A model generated the notes under the pieces. It saw nothing but the letters and a program-made list of their open reading frames with translations. It did no database searches and was not told the origin of the DNA. Source: Pseudomonadota bacterium (GTDB lineage: Bacteria; Pseudomonadota; Alphaproteobacteria; Rhizobiales; Beijerinckiaceae). Taken from it: a stretch of DNA of 6,554 bases. A program made the translations under genes and the position numbers. Of this stretch, positions 1 through 6,334 are shown piece by piece. Positions within the stretch are counted from its first letter, which is position 1. Each line of letters begins with the position of its first letter. The DNA lies in contig JAGWRL010000287.1 of the NCBI GenBank assembly GCA_028876585.1, positions 1-6,554 on the forward strand. The letters are read 5' to 3'.

Positions 1-1792
1 TCAGCGCCGCGATAAACGCCTCCTGCGGGATCTCCACCCGCCCGAACTGGCGCATCTTCTTCTTGCCTTCCATCTGCTTCTCCAAAAGCTTGCGCTTGCG
101 GGTCACGTCGCCGCCATAACATTTGGCGGTCACGTCCTTGCGGAAGGCGCGCACTGTTTCGCGGGCGATGATCTTGCCCCCGAGCGCGGCCTGGATCGGC
201 ACCTGGAACATATGCGGCGGGATCAGCTCCTTGAGCTTCTCGCACATCTGCCGGCCGCGCCCCTCGGCGCGGGTGCGGTGCACGAGCATGGAGAGCGCGT
301 CCCCCGGTTCGGCGTTGACGAGAATGCTCATCTTCACGAGATCGCCGGCGCGATAGTCGGTGAGCGCATAATCGAATGAGGCGTAGCCCTTCGAAATCGA
401 CTTCAGCCGGTCGTAGAAATCGAACACCACTTCGTTGAGCGGCAGGTCGTAAACCGCCATGGCGCGCTTGCCGACATAGTTGAGGTCGACCTGCACGCCG
501 CGCCGGTCCTGACAGAGCTTGAGCACCGAGCCGAGATAATCGTCGGGCGTCAGGATCGTGGCTCTGATCCACGGCTCCTTGATCTCCTCGATCTTCACCA
601 CATCCGGCATGTCGGCCGGATTGTGCAGTTCGATCTCGTCGCCATTGGTGAGGAGAATCTTGTAGACGACCGAGGGCGCCGTCGCGATCAGGTCGAGATT
701 GAACTCGCGCGACAGGCGCTCCTGAATGATCTCGAGATGCAGCAGCCCGAGAAAGCCGCAGCGGAAGCCGAAACCGAGCGCCGCCGAGGTCTCCATCTCA
801 TAGGAGAAACTGGCGTCGTTGAGGCGCAGCTTGCCGATGGCGGCGCGTAGATCCTCGAAGTCCGCGGCGTCCACCGGGAAGAGCCCGCAGAACACCACCG
901 GCTGCGCCGGCTTGAAGCCCGGCAGCGCCGCTTCGCAGGGCTTGCGCTCATCGGTGATCGTGTCGCCGACGCGGGTGTCCGCCACCTGCTTGATCTGCGC
1001 GGTGATGAAGCCGACCTCGCCCGGGCCGAGCTGCGTCACGTCCTGCATCTTCGGCCGGAAGACGCCAATCTTGTCGACCTCGTAATGGGCGCCCGCGCCC
1101 ATCATCTGAATCTTCTGGCCCTTTTTCAGCGTGCCGTCGAAAATGCGCACCAGCACGACGACGCCGAGATAGGCGTCATACCAGGAATCCACCAGCAGCG
1201 CCTTCAGCGGCGCCGTCTCGTCGCCCTTGGGCGGCGGCAGGCGGAGAACGATCGCCTCCAGGACGGCTTCGATATTCAGCCCGGTCTTGGCCGAGATCGG
1301 CACCGCCTGGGAGGCGTCGATGCCGATGACCTCTTCGATCTGCTGTTTGATTCGATCGGGTTCGGCGGCGGGAAGATCGATCTTGTTCAACACCGGCACG
1401 ATCTCGTGCCCCGCCTCCAGCGCGTGATACACATTCGCCAAGGTCTGCGCCTCGACGCCCTGCGAGGCGTCGACGACGAGCAGCGAGCCTTCGCAGGCGG
1501 CCAGCGAACGCGACACCTCATAGGCGAAGTCGACGTGGCCGGGCGTATCCATGAGGTTGAGGATGTAGGTCTTTCCGTCCTTGGCCTTGTATTCGAGGCG
1601 GACGGTCTGGGCCTTGATGGTGATGCCACGCTCGCGCTCGATGTCCATCGAGTCGAGAACCTGCTCGACCATGTCGCGTTCGGCCAGGGTTCCGGTGGCC
1701 TGGATCAGGCGGTCCGCCAGGGTGGATTTTCCATGGTCGATATGGGCGACGATGGAGAAGTTTCGGATGTTTTCGATAGCGTGAACGGTCAT
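1..1792 (-). CDS. lepA: Elongation factor 4 (LepA), 3' end just outside the window
   Basis: This is the translational GTPase LepA/EF4, which binds the ribosome in the cytoplasm and acts on stalled or mis-translocated complexes and in initiation/assembly under stress. Read from the sequence: G1 HIDHGKST at residues 17-24, G2 RGITIK at 55-60, G3 DTPGH at 82-86, G4 NKID at 136-139 and a G5 SAK motif follow in order. The LepA-specific C-terminal region is also present, with [17 protein letters not shown] from about residue 557 and then [20 protein letters not shown]. The visible 597 codons end on a leucine and only one base of the next codon is inside, so a few residues are missing; family members are about 600 residues. 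The start [21 protein letters not shown] matches the usual LepA N-terminus. No clear Shine-Dalgarno lies just upstream; a GGAGG about 38 nt away is too far. An in-frame GTG six codons upstream is a less likely start. Start and end share one frame, so there is no net frameshift. It lies downstream of mrp and the DUF971 gene on the same strand, about 100 nt away, and may be transcribed with them or separately. Confidence 0.98.
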   Translation of the reverse strand, partial: MTVHAIENIRNFSIVAHIDHGKSTLADRLIQATGTLAERDMVEQVLDSMDIERERGITIKAQTVRLEYKAKDGKTYILNLMDTPGHVDFAYEVSRSLAACEGSLLVVDASQGVEAQTLANVYHALEAGHEIVPVLNKIDLPAAEPDRIKQQIEEVIGIDASQAVPISAKTGLNIEAVLEAIVLRLPPPKGDETAPLKALLVDSWYDAYLGVVVLVRIFDGTLKKGQKIQMMGAGAHYEVDKIGVFRPKMQDVTQLGPGEVGFITAQIKQVADTRVGDTITDERKPCEAALPGFKPAQPVVFCGLFPVDAADFEDLRAAIGKLRLNDASFSYEMETSAALGFGFRCGFLGLLHLEIIQERLSREFNLDLIATAPSVVYKILLTNGDEIELHNPADMPDVVKIEEIKEPWIRATILTPDDYLGSVLKLCQDRRGVQVDLNYVGKRAMAVYDLPLNEVVFDFYDRLKSISKGYASFDYALTDYRAGDLVKMSILVNAEPGDALSMLVHRTRAEGRGRQMCEKLKELIPPHMFQVPIQAALGGKIIARETVRAFRKDVTAKCYGGDVTRKRKLLEKQMEGKKKMRQFGRVEIPQEAFIAAL

Positions 1793-1894
1793 GGCGCGGA
1801 CGTTTATCACACTGTAAATGCGAAAAAACCCTCCGCCGCATTTATCTCCCGGCGCCGTCGTTGACGCCGCCGCGTCGATCGGCGAAGCGCGGCC

Positions 1895-2197
1895 CTAGTG
1901 CGTGGTCAGGCTGCGCAGCAGCCGCCAGGTGTAGATGCCGGTGTCGTGCCCGTCGTTGAAGCCGATGCGCACGGCGTAATTGCCGACCTGCTCGACCTCG
2001 ACGATCGCCAAGCTCTTGCCCGGCGCCATCGGCGCGCGCGTCTTGTCGGCGCTCGGGCTCGCGCCGCGCAGCCGCTCGGCGGAGATCGAGCCGACCACGC
2101 CGTCGTCGAACGTGATCTTGAACTGCGCGCCATTCTCCTGCACGCGAATTTCTTCCGGCCAGGGTTCGCCCGGCGCCAGCGGAGACGGATCGCTCAT
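1895..2197 (-). CDS. DUF971 (GBBH-like N-terminal domain) protein next to mrp
   Basis: A 100-residue, single-domain DUF971 protein. The family signature is visible: EIRV..NGAQFKITFDDG near residues 16-33, ERLRGASPSAD at 41-51, and the hallmark VGNYAVRIGFNDGHDTGIYTW at 71-91. The same fold forms the N-terminal domain of gamma-butyrobetaine hydroxylase, where cysteines plus a histidine bind zinc. Here there is no cysteine at all, though the histidine of GHDTGIY (H84) remains, so that metal site is not expected. It has no signal peptide or membrane segment and should be cytosolic. The start is well supported: an AGGAGGA site lies 6 nt upstream and overlaps the first base of the mrp stop codon, so the two genes look translationally linked. 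In plant HCF101 a DUF971 domain is fused to the C-terminus of an Mrp-type ATPase, so a partner or accessory role in Fe-S cluster transfer by Mrp is a reasonable inference. The biochemical function of stand-alone DUF971 proteins is not established. Confidence 0.95.
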   Translation of the reverse strand: MSDPSPLAPGEPWPEEIRVQENGAQFKITFDDGVVGSISAERLRGASPSADKTRAPMAPGKSLAIVEVEQVGNYAVRIGFNDGHDTGIYTWRLLRSLTTH

Positions 2198-2203
2198 GTC
2201 CGT

Positions 2204-2210
2204 TCCTCCT
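2204..2210 (-). promoter_or_regulatory. Shine-Dalgarno of the DUF971 gene
   Basis: AGGAGGA on the minus strand, 6 nt before the ATG at 2197, sharing one base with the TGA stop of mrp. This fixes the DUF971 start and suggests that ribosomes finishing mrp can re-initiate on the next gene. Confidence 0.85.
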
Positions 2211-3328
2211 CAGCTCATGAAGATGCGCGGCAGGATGCGCCGCTTCGCCGGCGCGAACAAGGCGGTGCGCACTTTTTCCGCGATGTCGAGATAGGCCTTG
2301 GCCTGCGGGCTGTCGGGCGCGCTGGCGACGACCGGGTTGCCGCCGTCGGAGGTCTCGCGGATCAGGATGTGCAAAGGCGCCTCGCCGAGGAACGGCACGC
2401 CCTGCGCCTCCGCCTCGTGGCGCGCGCCGCCGTGGGCGAACACGTCGCTGCGCCCGCCGCAATGCGGGCAGATGAAATAGCTCATGTTCTCGACGACGCC
2501 GAGGATCGGCGTCTCGACCTGGCGGAACATGGCGATGCCGCGCCGCGCGTCGATCAGCGACAGATCCTGCGGGGTGGAGACGATCACCGCGCCGGCCAGC
2601 GGCACGTTCTGGGCGATGGTGAGCTGCACGTCGCCGGTGCCGGGCGGCATGTCGAGCACCAGCACGTCGAGCTTGCCCCATTCGACGTCGCGCAGGAACT
2701 GGTTGAGCGCCGAAGTCACCATCGGGCCGCGCCAGACGATCGCCGATTTGTCCTCGACCAGAAAGCCGATCGACATCACCTTGACGCCGTATTTCTCGAT
2801 CGGCAGCAGTTTCTGCCCGTCCGGCGCGAGCGAGGGTTTCTCCTTGATGCCGAACAGGCGCGGCATCGAGGGGCCGAAAATGTCGGCGTCGAGCACGCCG
2901 ACCTTGAGGCCCTGCTTGGCCAGTCCAATGGCGAGATTGCAGGCGGTGGTGGATTTGCCGACGCCCCCCTTGCCGGAGGCGATGGCGATGATCTTGTCGA
3001 CGCCCTCGATCGGCCGGCCGCCGCGCGCGGGCTTGTGCGCATGCGGCGCCGGGGCCGGCTTGGCCGCGCCGGGCGCGCTCTCGGCGGTCAGCGTCACCAG
3101 CACCGAGCCGACGCCGGGCAGCGCCTTGACGGCGCGCTCGACCGCCGCCTGCATCGGCGCCATCGCCTGCGCCTTGGCGGGGTCGATGCGGATGGCGATG
3201 AACACCTTGTCGTCGCGCTGGGTGACGCCGTCGACGGCGCCGGATTCGGGCAGGGGCGTGCGGCCATCGGGGCCGGGGATGGCGGCGAGCGCGGCGAGGA
3301 TTTCGTTGTTCGTGGGCATGGGACGCAT
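2210..3328 (-). CDS. mrp: Mrp/ApbC (NBP35 family) iron-sulfur cluster carrier ATPase
   Basis: A 372-residue cytosolic P-loop ATPase that binds a bridging [4Fe-4S] cluster and delivers it to target apo-proteins. Domains in order: a MIP18/DUF59 domain at about residues 5-80; an Ala/Pro/His-rich linker at about 82-105; then the Mrp ATPase domain. The ATPase has a deviant Walker A SGKGGVGKST at 118-127 with the signature lysine K120 and the phosphate-loop lysine K125, the family motif DMPPGTGD at 226-233, and CPHC with C287 and C290, the two cysteines that hold the cluster between subunits of the dimer. Length is typical for the two-domain bacterial form. Two starts are possible, M1 at 3328 or M4 at 3319 (MPTNNEI); neither has a strong Shine-Dalgarno, so the N-terminus could be three residues shorter. 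The basic C-terminal tail, KRRILPRIFMS, lies beyond the conserved core. The DUF971 gene follows after 12 nt, the same domain order as in HCF101. The gap of 56 nt to the upstream HAD gene and the unrelated function suggest a separate transcription unit. Confidence 0.97.
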   Translation of the reverse strand: MRPMPTNNEILAALAAIPGPDGRTPLPESGAVDGVTQRDDKVFIAIRIDPAKAQAMAPMQAAVERAVKALPGVGSVLVTLTAESAPGAAKPAPAPHAHKPARGGRPIEGVDKIIAIASGKGGVGKSTTACNLAIGLAKQGLKVGVLDADIFGPSMPRLFGIKEKPSLAPDGQKLLPIEKYGVKVMSIGFLVEDKSAIVWRGPMVTSALNQFLRDVEWGKLDVLVLDMPPGTGDVQLTIAQNVPLAGAVIVSTPQDLSLIDARRGIAMFRQVETPILGVVENMSYFICPHCGGRSDVFAHGGARHEAEAQGVPFLGEAPLHILIRETSDGGNPVVASAPDSPQAKAYLDIAEKVRTALFAPAKRRILPRIFMS

Positions 3329-3347
3329 TCTTGAGCTGAGACGGGTC

Positions 3348-3373
3348 GGGCGGAGCTATAGCCGAGTTCGCCC
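3348..3373 (-). terminator. Possible hairpin between the HAD gene and mrp
   Basis: In the 56-nt gap between the HAD stop and the mrp start, GGGCG (3348-3352) pairs with CGCCC (3369-3373). The stem extends by one G-U and one A-T pair to about 7 bp around a loop of about 12 nt. It sits 11 nt past the HAD stop codon, where a terminator for that operon would be expected, but no T-run follows on the minus strand, so it is not a classical intrinsic terminator. It could equally be a chance dyad in GC-rich DNA or part of the mrp leader. Confidence 0.25.
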
Positions 3374-3384
3374 GGCAATGCGCC

Positions 3385-4044
3385 CTACTCCTGTCGCCGC
3401 CTCTCGATCAAATCATAAATCCGTCGGTCGGTGAAATCGGCGACCGCGAACACCGCGCCCGCCTCGATCAGGCGTTCGCCCGGCAGGCCGGTGGTGAGGC
3501 CGACGACGGCGATCCCCGCCGCCGCCGCCGCGCGCACGCCCGACAGCGAATCCTCGAACGCCACCGATTTGTCCGCCCGCGCGCCGGTGCGCTCCAGCCC
3601 GGTGAGATAGGGCAGCGGATCGGGTTTGGCGCGCGCCAGTTCGCCGCCGATCACCCGGATCGGCAGCCGCCGGCTGAGCCCGATCGCCTCCAGCACGCGA
3701 TCGGCGTTGGCGCGCGGCGCGTTGGTGACGAGCGCGCAGGGCAAGCCGTGCGCCTGCGCGTGATCGAGCAGTTCGGCCGCGCCGCGCGTCGCGGTCAGCG
3801 CGCCGAGGCTGTCGCGATAGGCGACCTCCTTGGCGTCGAGCACCTGTTCGCGCTGCGCCTCGGGCAGGTGGCCAAGGAATCGCTCGCCGATCATCGTGTT
3901 CGACGCGCCCATGATCTCGCGCGTGTAGCGCGCGCGGTCGAGCCGGACGCCGAACGGGGCGAACACGGTTTGGAACGCGACGAGATGATCGGCGTCGCTG
4001 TCGACCAGCGTGCCGTCGAGATCGAACAGCAGCGCTGAAGTCAC
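3385..4044 (-). CDS. HAD-superfamily phosphatase (beta-phosphoglucomutase / phosphoglycolate phosphatase-like)
   Basis: A 219-residue cytosolic haloacid dehalogenase-type hydrolase, probably a small-molecule phosphatase acting on a phosphorylated sugar or acid. All four catalytic motifs are present. Motif I is DLDGT, with D8 the expected nucleophile and D10 the acid/base. Motif II is LVTN, with T107. Motif III is the lysine K140 in AKPDP. Motif IV is FEDSLSGV, with E164 and D165 for magnesium. A helical C1 cap lies between motifs I and II, about residues 15-85. The start is a GTG inside ATGTGA, overlapping the dehydratase stop by 4 nt; only a weak G-rich stretch precedes it, so translational coupling is likely. 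The same frame stays open far upstream inside the dehydratase, but the HAD fold begins exactly at this GTG. As last gene of the regulator-dehydratase-phosphatase operon it presumably serves the same pathway. The usual route after a UxaA-type enzyme uses unphosphorylated acids, so its substrate is unclear; removal of a phosphorylated by-product is one possibility. A phosphomutase activity cannot be excluded. Confidence 0.92.
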   Translation of the reverse strand: MTSALLFDLDGTLVDSDADHLVAFQTVFAPFGVRLDRARYTREIMGASNTMIGERFLGHLPEAQREQVLDAKEVAYRDSLGALTATRGAAELLDHAQAHGLPCALVTNAPRANADRVLEAIGLSRRLPIRVIGGELARAKPDPLPYLTGLERTGARADKSVAFEDSLSGVRAAAAAGIAVVGLTTGLPGERLIEAGAVFAVADFTDRRIYDLIERRRQE

Positions 4045-5558
4045 ATCGTCGCCCCGATCTGCCACGGCGCGAATTCCGCTTCGCCGTAGCCGAGCTCCTC
4101 CGATTTCGAGCGCTCGCCCGAGGCGACCCGCAGCACGCGGTCGAAGATTTCCTGCCCCTTGGCCTCGATCGAGACGCCGTCGAGCACGTCGCCGCAGTTG
4201 ATGTCCATGTCCTCGGTCATGCGGCGGTAGGTCTCGTTGTTGGTGGCGAGCTTGATCGAGGGCGTCGGCTTGCAGCCATAGGCGGAGCCGCGCCCGGTGG
4301 TGAAGGCGAGCACGTTGGCGCCGCCGGCGACCTGTCCGGTCGCCGCCACCGGATCGTAGCCAGGCGTGTCCATGTAGACGAAGCCCTTGGCGGTGACCGG
4401 CTCGGCGTAGCGATAGACGCCGTTGAGCGGCGTGGTGCCGCCCTTGGCCGCCGCGCCGAGCGATTTTTCCAGGATCGTCGTCAGCCCGCCGGCCTTGTTG
4501 CCGGGCGAGGGGTTGTTGTTCATCTCGCCGCCGTTGCGGGCGGTGTAATCCTCCCACCAGTGGATCAGGTCGACCAGCTTGTCGCCGATCTCGCGCGACG
4601 CCGCCCGCGCGGTGAGCAGGTGCTCGGCGCCATAGATCTCCGGCGTCTCGGACAGGATCGCGGTGCCGCCGTGCTTGACCAGAATGTCGGCGGCCGCGCC
4701 CAGAGCGGGATTGGCGGTGATGCCGGAATAGCCGTCCGAGCCGCCGCATTGCAGCGCCAGCATCAATTCGCTCGCCGGCCGCGTCTCACGCTTCGCCCTG
4801 GCGAGGATCGGCAGCATCTCCTTGATCCGCTCCAGCCCGGCCTCGACCGTCTTGCGCGTGCCGCCCGTCGCCTGGATCGTCATCGAGTGGAACAACTCGT
4901 TCTCGACGATGCCGTATTCCTCCTTCATGCGGCCGATCTGGAACACTTCGCAGCCCAGCCCCACCATGATGACGCCGCCCATGTTGGGATTGCCGGCGTA
5001 GCCCCATTGCGTGCGCTTGAGCGCCTCAAACCCCTCGCCCTTGGCCGCCATGCCGCAGCCGGTGCCGTGCACCAGCGGGATGATGCCGTCGATGTTGGGA
5101 TAATCGTCGAGCATCCCGCGCTTCTCCGCCTCGCGCGCGATCAGCCGCGCGACGGTGGCCGAGCAGTTCACGCTGGTGAGGATGCCGAGGTAATTGCGCG
5201 CGCCGGTCTTGCCGTTGGCGCGGCGATAACCCTCGAACGTCGCCTGAGCCTCGACGGGCAGGATGTCGACGGGGCGCGCGTCCTGCCCGAAGCGGTAGTC
5301 GCGCTGGAAATCGTGCAGCACGCAATTGTGCTCATGCACCCATTCGCCGGGCGCGATGTCGCGGCCGGCGAAGCCGATGATCTGGCCGAATTTGCGGATC
5401 GGCTCGTCCTTGGCGATGCGAACCGCCGCCATCTTGTGGCCGCGCGGCACCCGTTCGGTCGCGCTCACGCCCATCGGCGCGCTGCCGGGTTTGAATTCCT
5501 CGACGGCGATCAGAACGTTGTCTTGCGCGTTGAGGCGCAGCGAGCGGGGAGCGGTCAT
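4041..5558 (-). CDS. uxaA: UxaA/GarD-family sugar-acid dehydratase (altronate dehydratase-like)
   Basis: A 505-residue enzyme of the altronate/galactarate dehydratase family. These iron-dependent enzymes remove water from a sugar acid to give a 2-keto-3-deoxy (or 5-keto-4-deoxy) acid; altronate gives 2-keto-3-deoxygluconate. An N-terminal SAF domain spans about residues 10-90, with RGHKMA near H41 and VHEHN containing H75 and H77. The catalytic UxaA domain follows: GYRRANGKTGARN at 110-122, SVNCSATVAR at 129-138, HGTGCGM at 164-170, LQCGGSDGYSGITANPALG near 269-287, SETPEIYGAEHL at 303-314, MDTPGYDPVAATGQVAGG at 396-413, GCKPTPSIKLATN at 428-440 and MDINCG at 451-456. Length is close to the roughly 495 residues of E. 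coli UxaA and a little below GarD, so neither is truncated nor fused. AAGGAGA lies 5 nt before the ATG, fixing the start. The regulator ends 19 nt upstream and the HAD gene overlaps its stop. The symbol marks the family: altronate, galactarate or a related aldonate are all possible substrates and cannot be separated by eye. Confidence 0.93.
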   Translation of the reverse strand: MTAPRSLRLNAQDNVLIAVEEFKPGSAPMGVSATERVPRGHKMAAVRIAKDEPIRKFGQIIGFAGRDIAPGEWVHEHNCVLHDFQRDYRFGQDARPVDILPVEAQATFEGYRRANGKTGARNYLGILTSVNCSATVARLIAREAEKRGMLDDYPNIDGIIPLVHGTGCGMAAKGEGFEALKRTQWGYAGNPNMGGVIMVGLGCEVFQIGRMKEEYGIVENELFHSMTIQATGGTRKTVEAGLERIKEMLPILARAKRETRPASELMLALQCGGSDGYSGITANPALGAAADILVKHGGTAILSETPEIYGAEHLLTARAASREIGDKLVDLIHWWEDYTARNGGEMNNNPSPGNKAGGLTTILEKSLGAAAKGGTTPLNGVYRYAEPVTAKGFVYMDTPGYDPVAATGQVAGGANVLAFTTGRGSAYGCKPTPSIKLATNNETYRRMTEDMDINCGDVLDGVSIEAKGQEIFDRVLRVASGERSKSEELGYGEAEFAPWQIGATM

Positions 5559-5563
5559 GGCGG

Positions 5564-5570
5564 TCTCCTT
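5564..5570 (-). promoter_or_regulatory. Shine-Dalgarno of the dehydratase gene
   Basis: AAGGAGA on the minus strand, 5 nt before the ATG at 5558 and within the 19-nt gap after the regulator stop codon. It is the clearest ribosome binding site of this operon, which suggests stronger translation of the enzyme than of the regulator. Confidence 0.8.
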
Positions 5571-5577
5571 GGAGCGG

Positions 5578-6276
5578 TTAGGGCGCGAACAGGCCGGGTT
5601 TGGCGCTTGCCAGCGCCTCGAAGGTGCTGCCGACGGTGGCGAGATGGGCGCAGAGAGCGGCGCGGGCGGCCTCGGGCTGGCGCGCCTCGATGGCGGCCAA
5701 CAGGGCGCGGTGCTCGGCGATGGTCTGCTGCATCCGCCCCGGCGGGTTCATCAGCATGCGGCGCGGCCGCTCCAGTTGCTGGCGCACCCCGTCCAGCATC
5801 TCCTCGGCGTGATGCAGGCCGAGATGTTGGGTCAATAGCGCATGGAAGCCGACGTCGAGTTCATAGAACAGACCGCGGTCGCCGGAACGGGCGGCCTCCT
5901 CGGCCTGCGCCAGATTGGCGGCGAGATCGGCGCGGCCGTCCTCGTCGAGCCGGCGGGCGGCTTCGGCGGCGATCTCGCCTTCCAGCGCCCGGCGCACGAA
6001 CAGGTGTTCGCGCACGCTCTCGGCCGAAATCGGCGCCACGAACGAGCCGTGCTGCGGCTCGATCCGCACCAGCCGCTCGAACGCCAGCCGGCTGATCGCG
6101 GCGGAGACGGGAAAGCGCGAGACGCCGAGCCTTTCGCACAAGGCGAGCTTGTCGATCGCCTGCCCCGGCTCCAGTTCGCCCGACAGGATCGCTTCCTTGA
6201 CGGCCTCGTAGACCTGCCCCGCCTTGCTGTTGGCGCGCTCGCGCATCATCACCTTTGTTCGGCCTCCCGCTGACAT
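5578..6276 (-). CDS. GntR-family transcriptional regulator, FadR/FCD subfamily
   Basis: A DNA-binding regulator of up to 232 residues that probably senses a sugar acid or its breakdown product. The N-terminal winged helix-turn-helix covers about residues 17-80: VYEAVKEAILSGELEPGQ, then LCERLGVSRFPVSAAISRLAFERLV and the wing RIEPQHGSFVAP. The C-terminal all-helical FCD ligand domain covers about 88-225 and shows the expected metal/ligand residues: D141 and H145 in ELDVGFH, H189 in IAEHR, and H211 in CAHL. This is the FCD group that commonly binds carboxylic acids with a metal. The start is uncertain. ATG 6276 has no Shine-Dalgarno, whereas M11 (6246) has AAAGG 5 nt upstream and still begins before the conserved domain. 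The gene is first in the operon with the dehydratase and HAD phosphatase, and is divergent from the FAH-family gene, the usual arrangement for a local repressor acting on both promoters. The effector is not known. Confidence 0.95.
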   Translation of the reverse strand: MSAGGRTKVMMRERANSKAGQVYEAVKEAILSGELEPGQAIDKLALCERLGVSRFPVSAAISRLAFERLVRIEPQHGSFVAPISAESVREHLFVRRALEGEIAAEAARRLDEDGRADLAANLAQAEEAARSGDRGLFYELDVGFHALLTQHLGLHHAEEMLDGVRQQLERPRRMLMNPPGRMQQTIAEHRALLAAIEARQPEAARAALCAHLATVGSTFEALASAKPGLFAP

Positions 6277-6303
6277 GTTAGAGGCAGACAGGCTCCGCGC
6301 AAA
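6275..6303 (-). promoter_or_regulatory. Weak candidate promoter for the regulator operon
   Basis: On the minus strand, TTTGCG (6298-6303) and TAACAT (6275-6280) are separated by 17 nt and partly match sigma-70 -35 and -10 elements (3 of 6 and 4 of 6 bases). If real, transcription would begin near 6268, inside the longest reading of the regulator, and translation would have to begin at a downstream start such as 6246. The match is weak and is read by eye only. Confidence 0.2.
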
Positions 6304-6334
6304 GCGCTAAATGACGGAAATGAGGAATCGCGCC
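6277..6334. promoter_or_regulatory. Divergent intergenic control region
   Basis: This 58-bp gap separates the minus-strand regulator operon from the plus-strand FAH-family gene and must hold, or adjoin, promoters for both directions. It contains a perfect short dyad GCGC-AAA-GCGC at 6297-6307. A second inverted repeat, GCCTC at 6262-6266 with GAGGC at 6281-6285, crosses the annotated regulator start. Either could be an operator for the adjacent GntR protein; both are short enough to occur by chance in GC-rich DNA. Confidence 0.35.
6322..6326 (+). promoter_or_regulatory. Shine-Dalgarno of the FAH-family gene
   Basis: GAGGA lies 8 nt before the ATG at 6335. It favours this start over the two in-frame ATGs further upstream. 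Confidence 0.65.

Noticed and set aside
1823..1828. A run of six T on the minus strand between the DUF971 gene and lepA, considered as the tail of an intrinsic terminator.
   Set aside because: The bases just before it do not form a convincing hairpin, so termination between the DUF971 gene and lepA is not supported.
1085..1864. A 259-codon plus-strand open frame opposite the 5' half of lepA.
   Set aside because: lepA on the other strand is unambiguous and the antisense translation shows no domain.
1842..2681. A 279-codon minus-strand frame overlapping mrp and the DUF971 gene.
   Set aside because: It is an out-of-frame reading of two convincing genes and is composed mostly of Arg, Ala and Gly.
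1898..3334. A 478-codon open frame on the plus strand opposite mrp and the DUF971 gene.
   Set aside because: It mirrors the minus-strand genes almost exactly, has low-complexity Arg/Asp/Ala/Gly composition and no family features.
3511..3537. A GCC-repeat-like tract in the HAD gene, considered as a microsatellite or phase-variation site.
   Set aside because: It encodes the short alanine stretch RAAAAAGIAV, normal at this position in HAD proteins, and the repeat is imperfect and short.
3385..4749. A 454-codon minus-strand frame that could be read as a fusion protein containing the HAD domain.
   Set aside because: Only the last 219 codons resemble a protein family. The upstream part is an alternative frame within the dehydratase, and a GTG start exists exactly at the HAD domain boundary.
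4560..6095. A 511-codon open frame on the plus strand opposite the dehydratase and regulator.
   Set aside because: It is antisense to two well-supported genes, its translation is rich in Arg, Ala, Gly and Asp with no recognisable domain, and such frames arise from GC-rich third codon positions.
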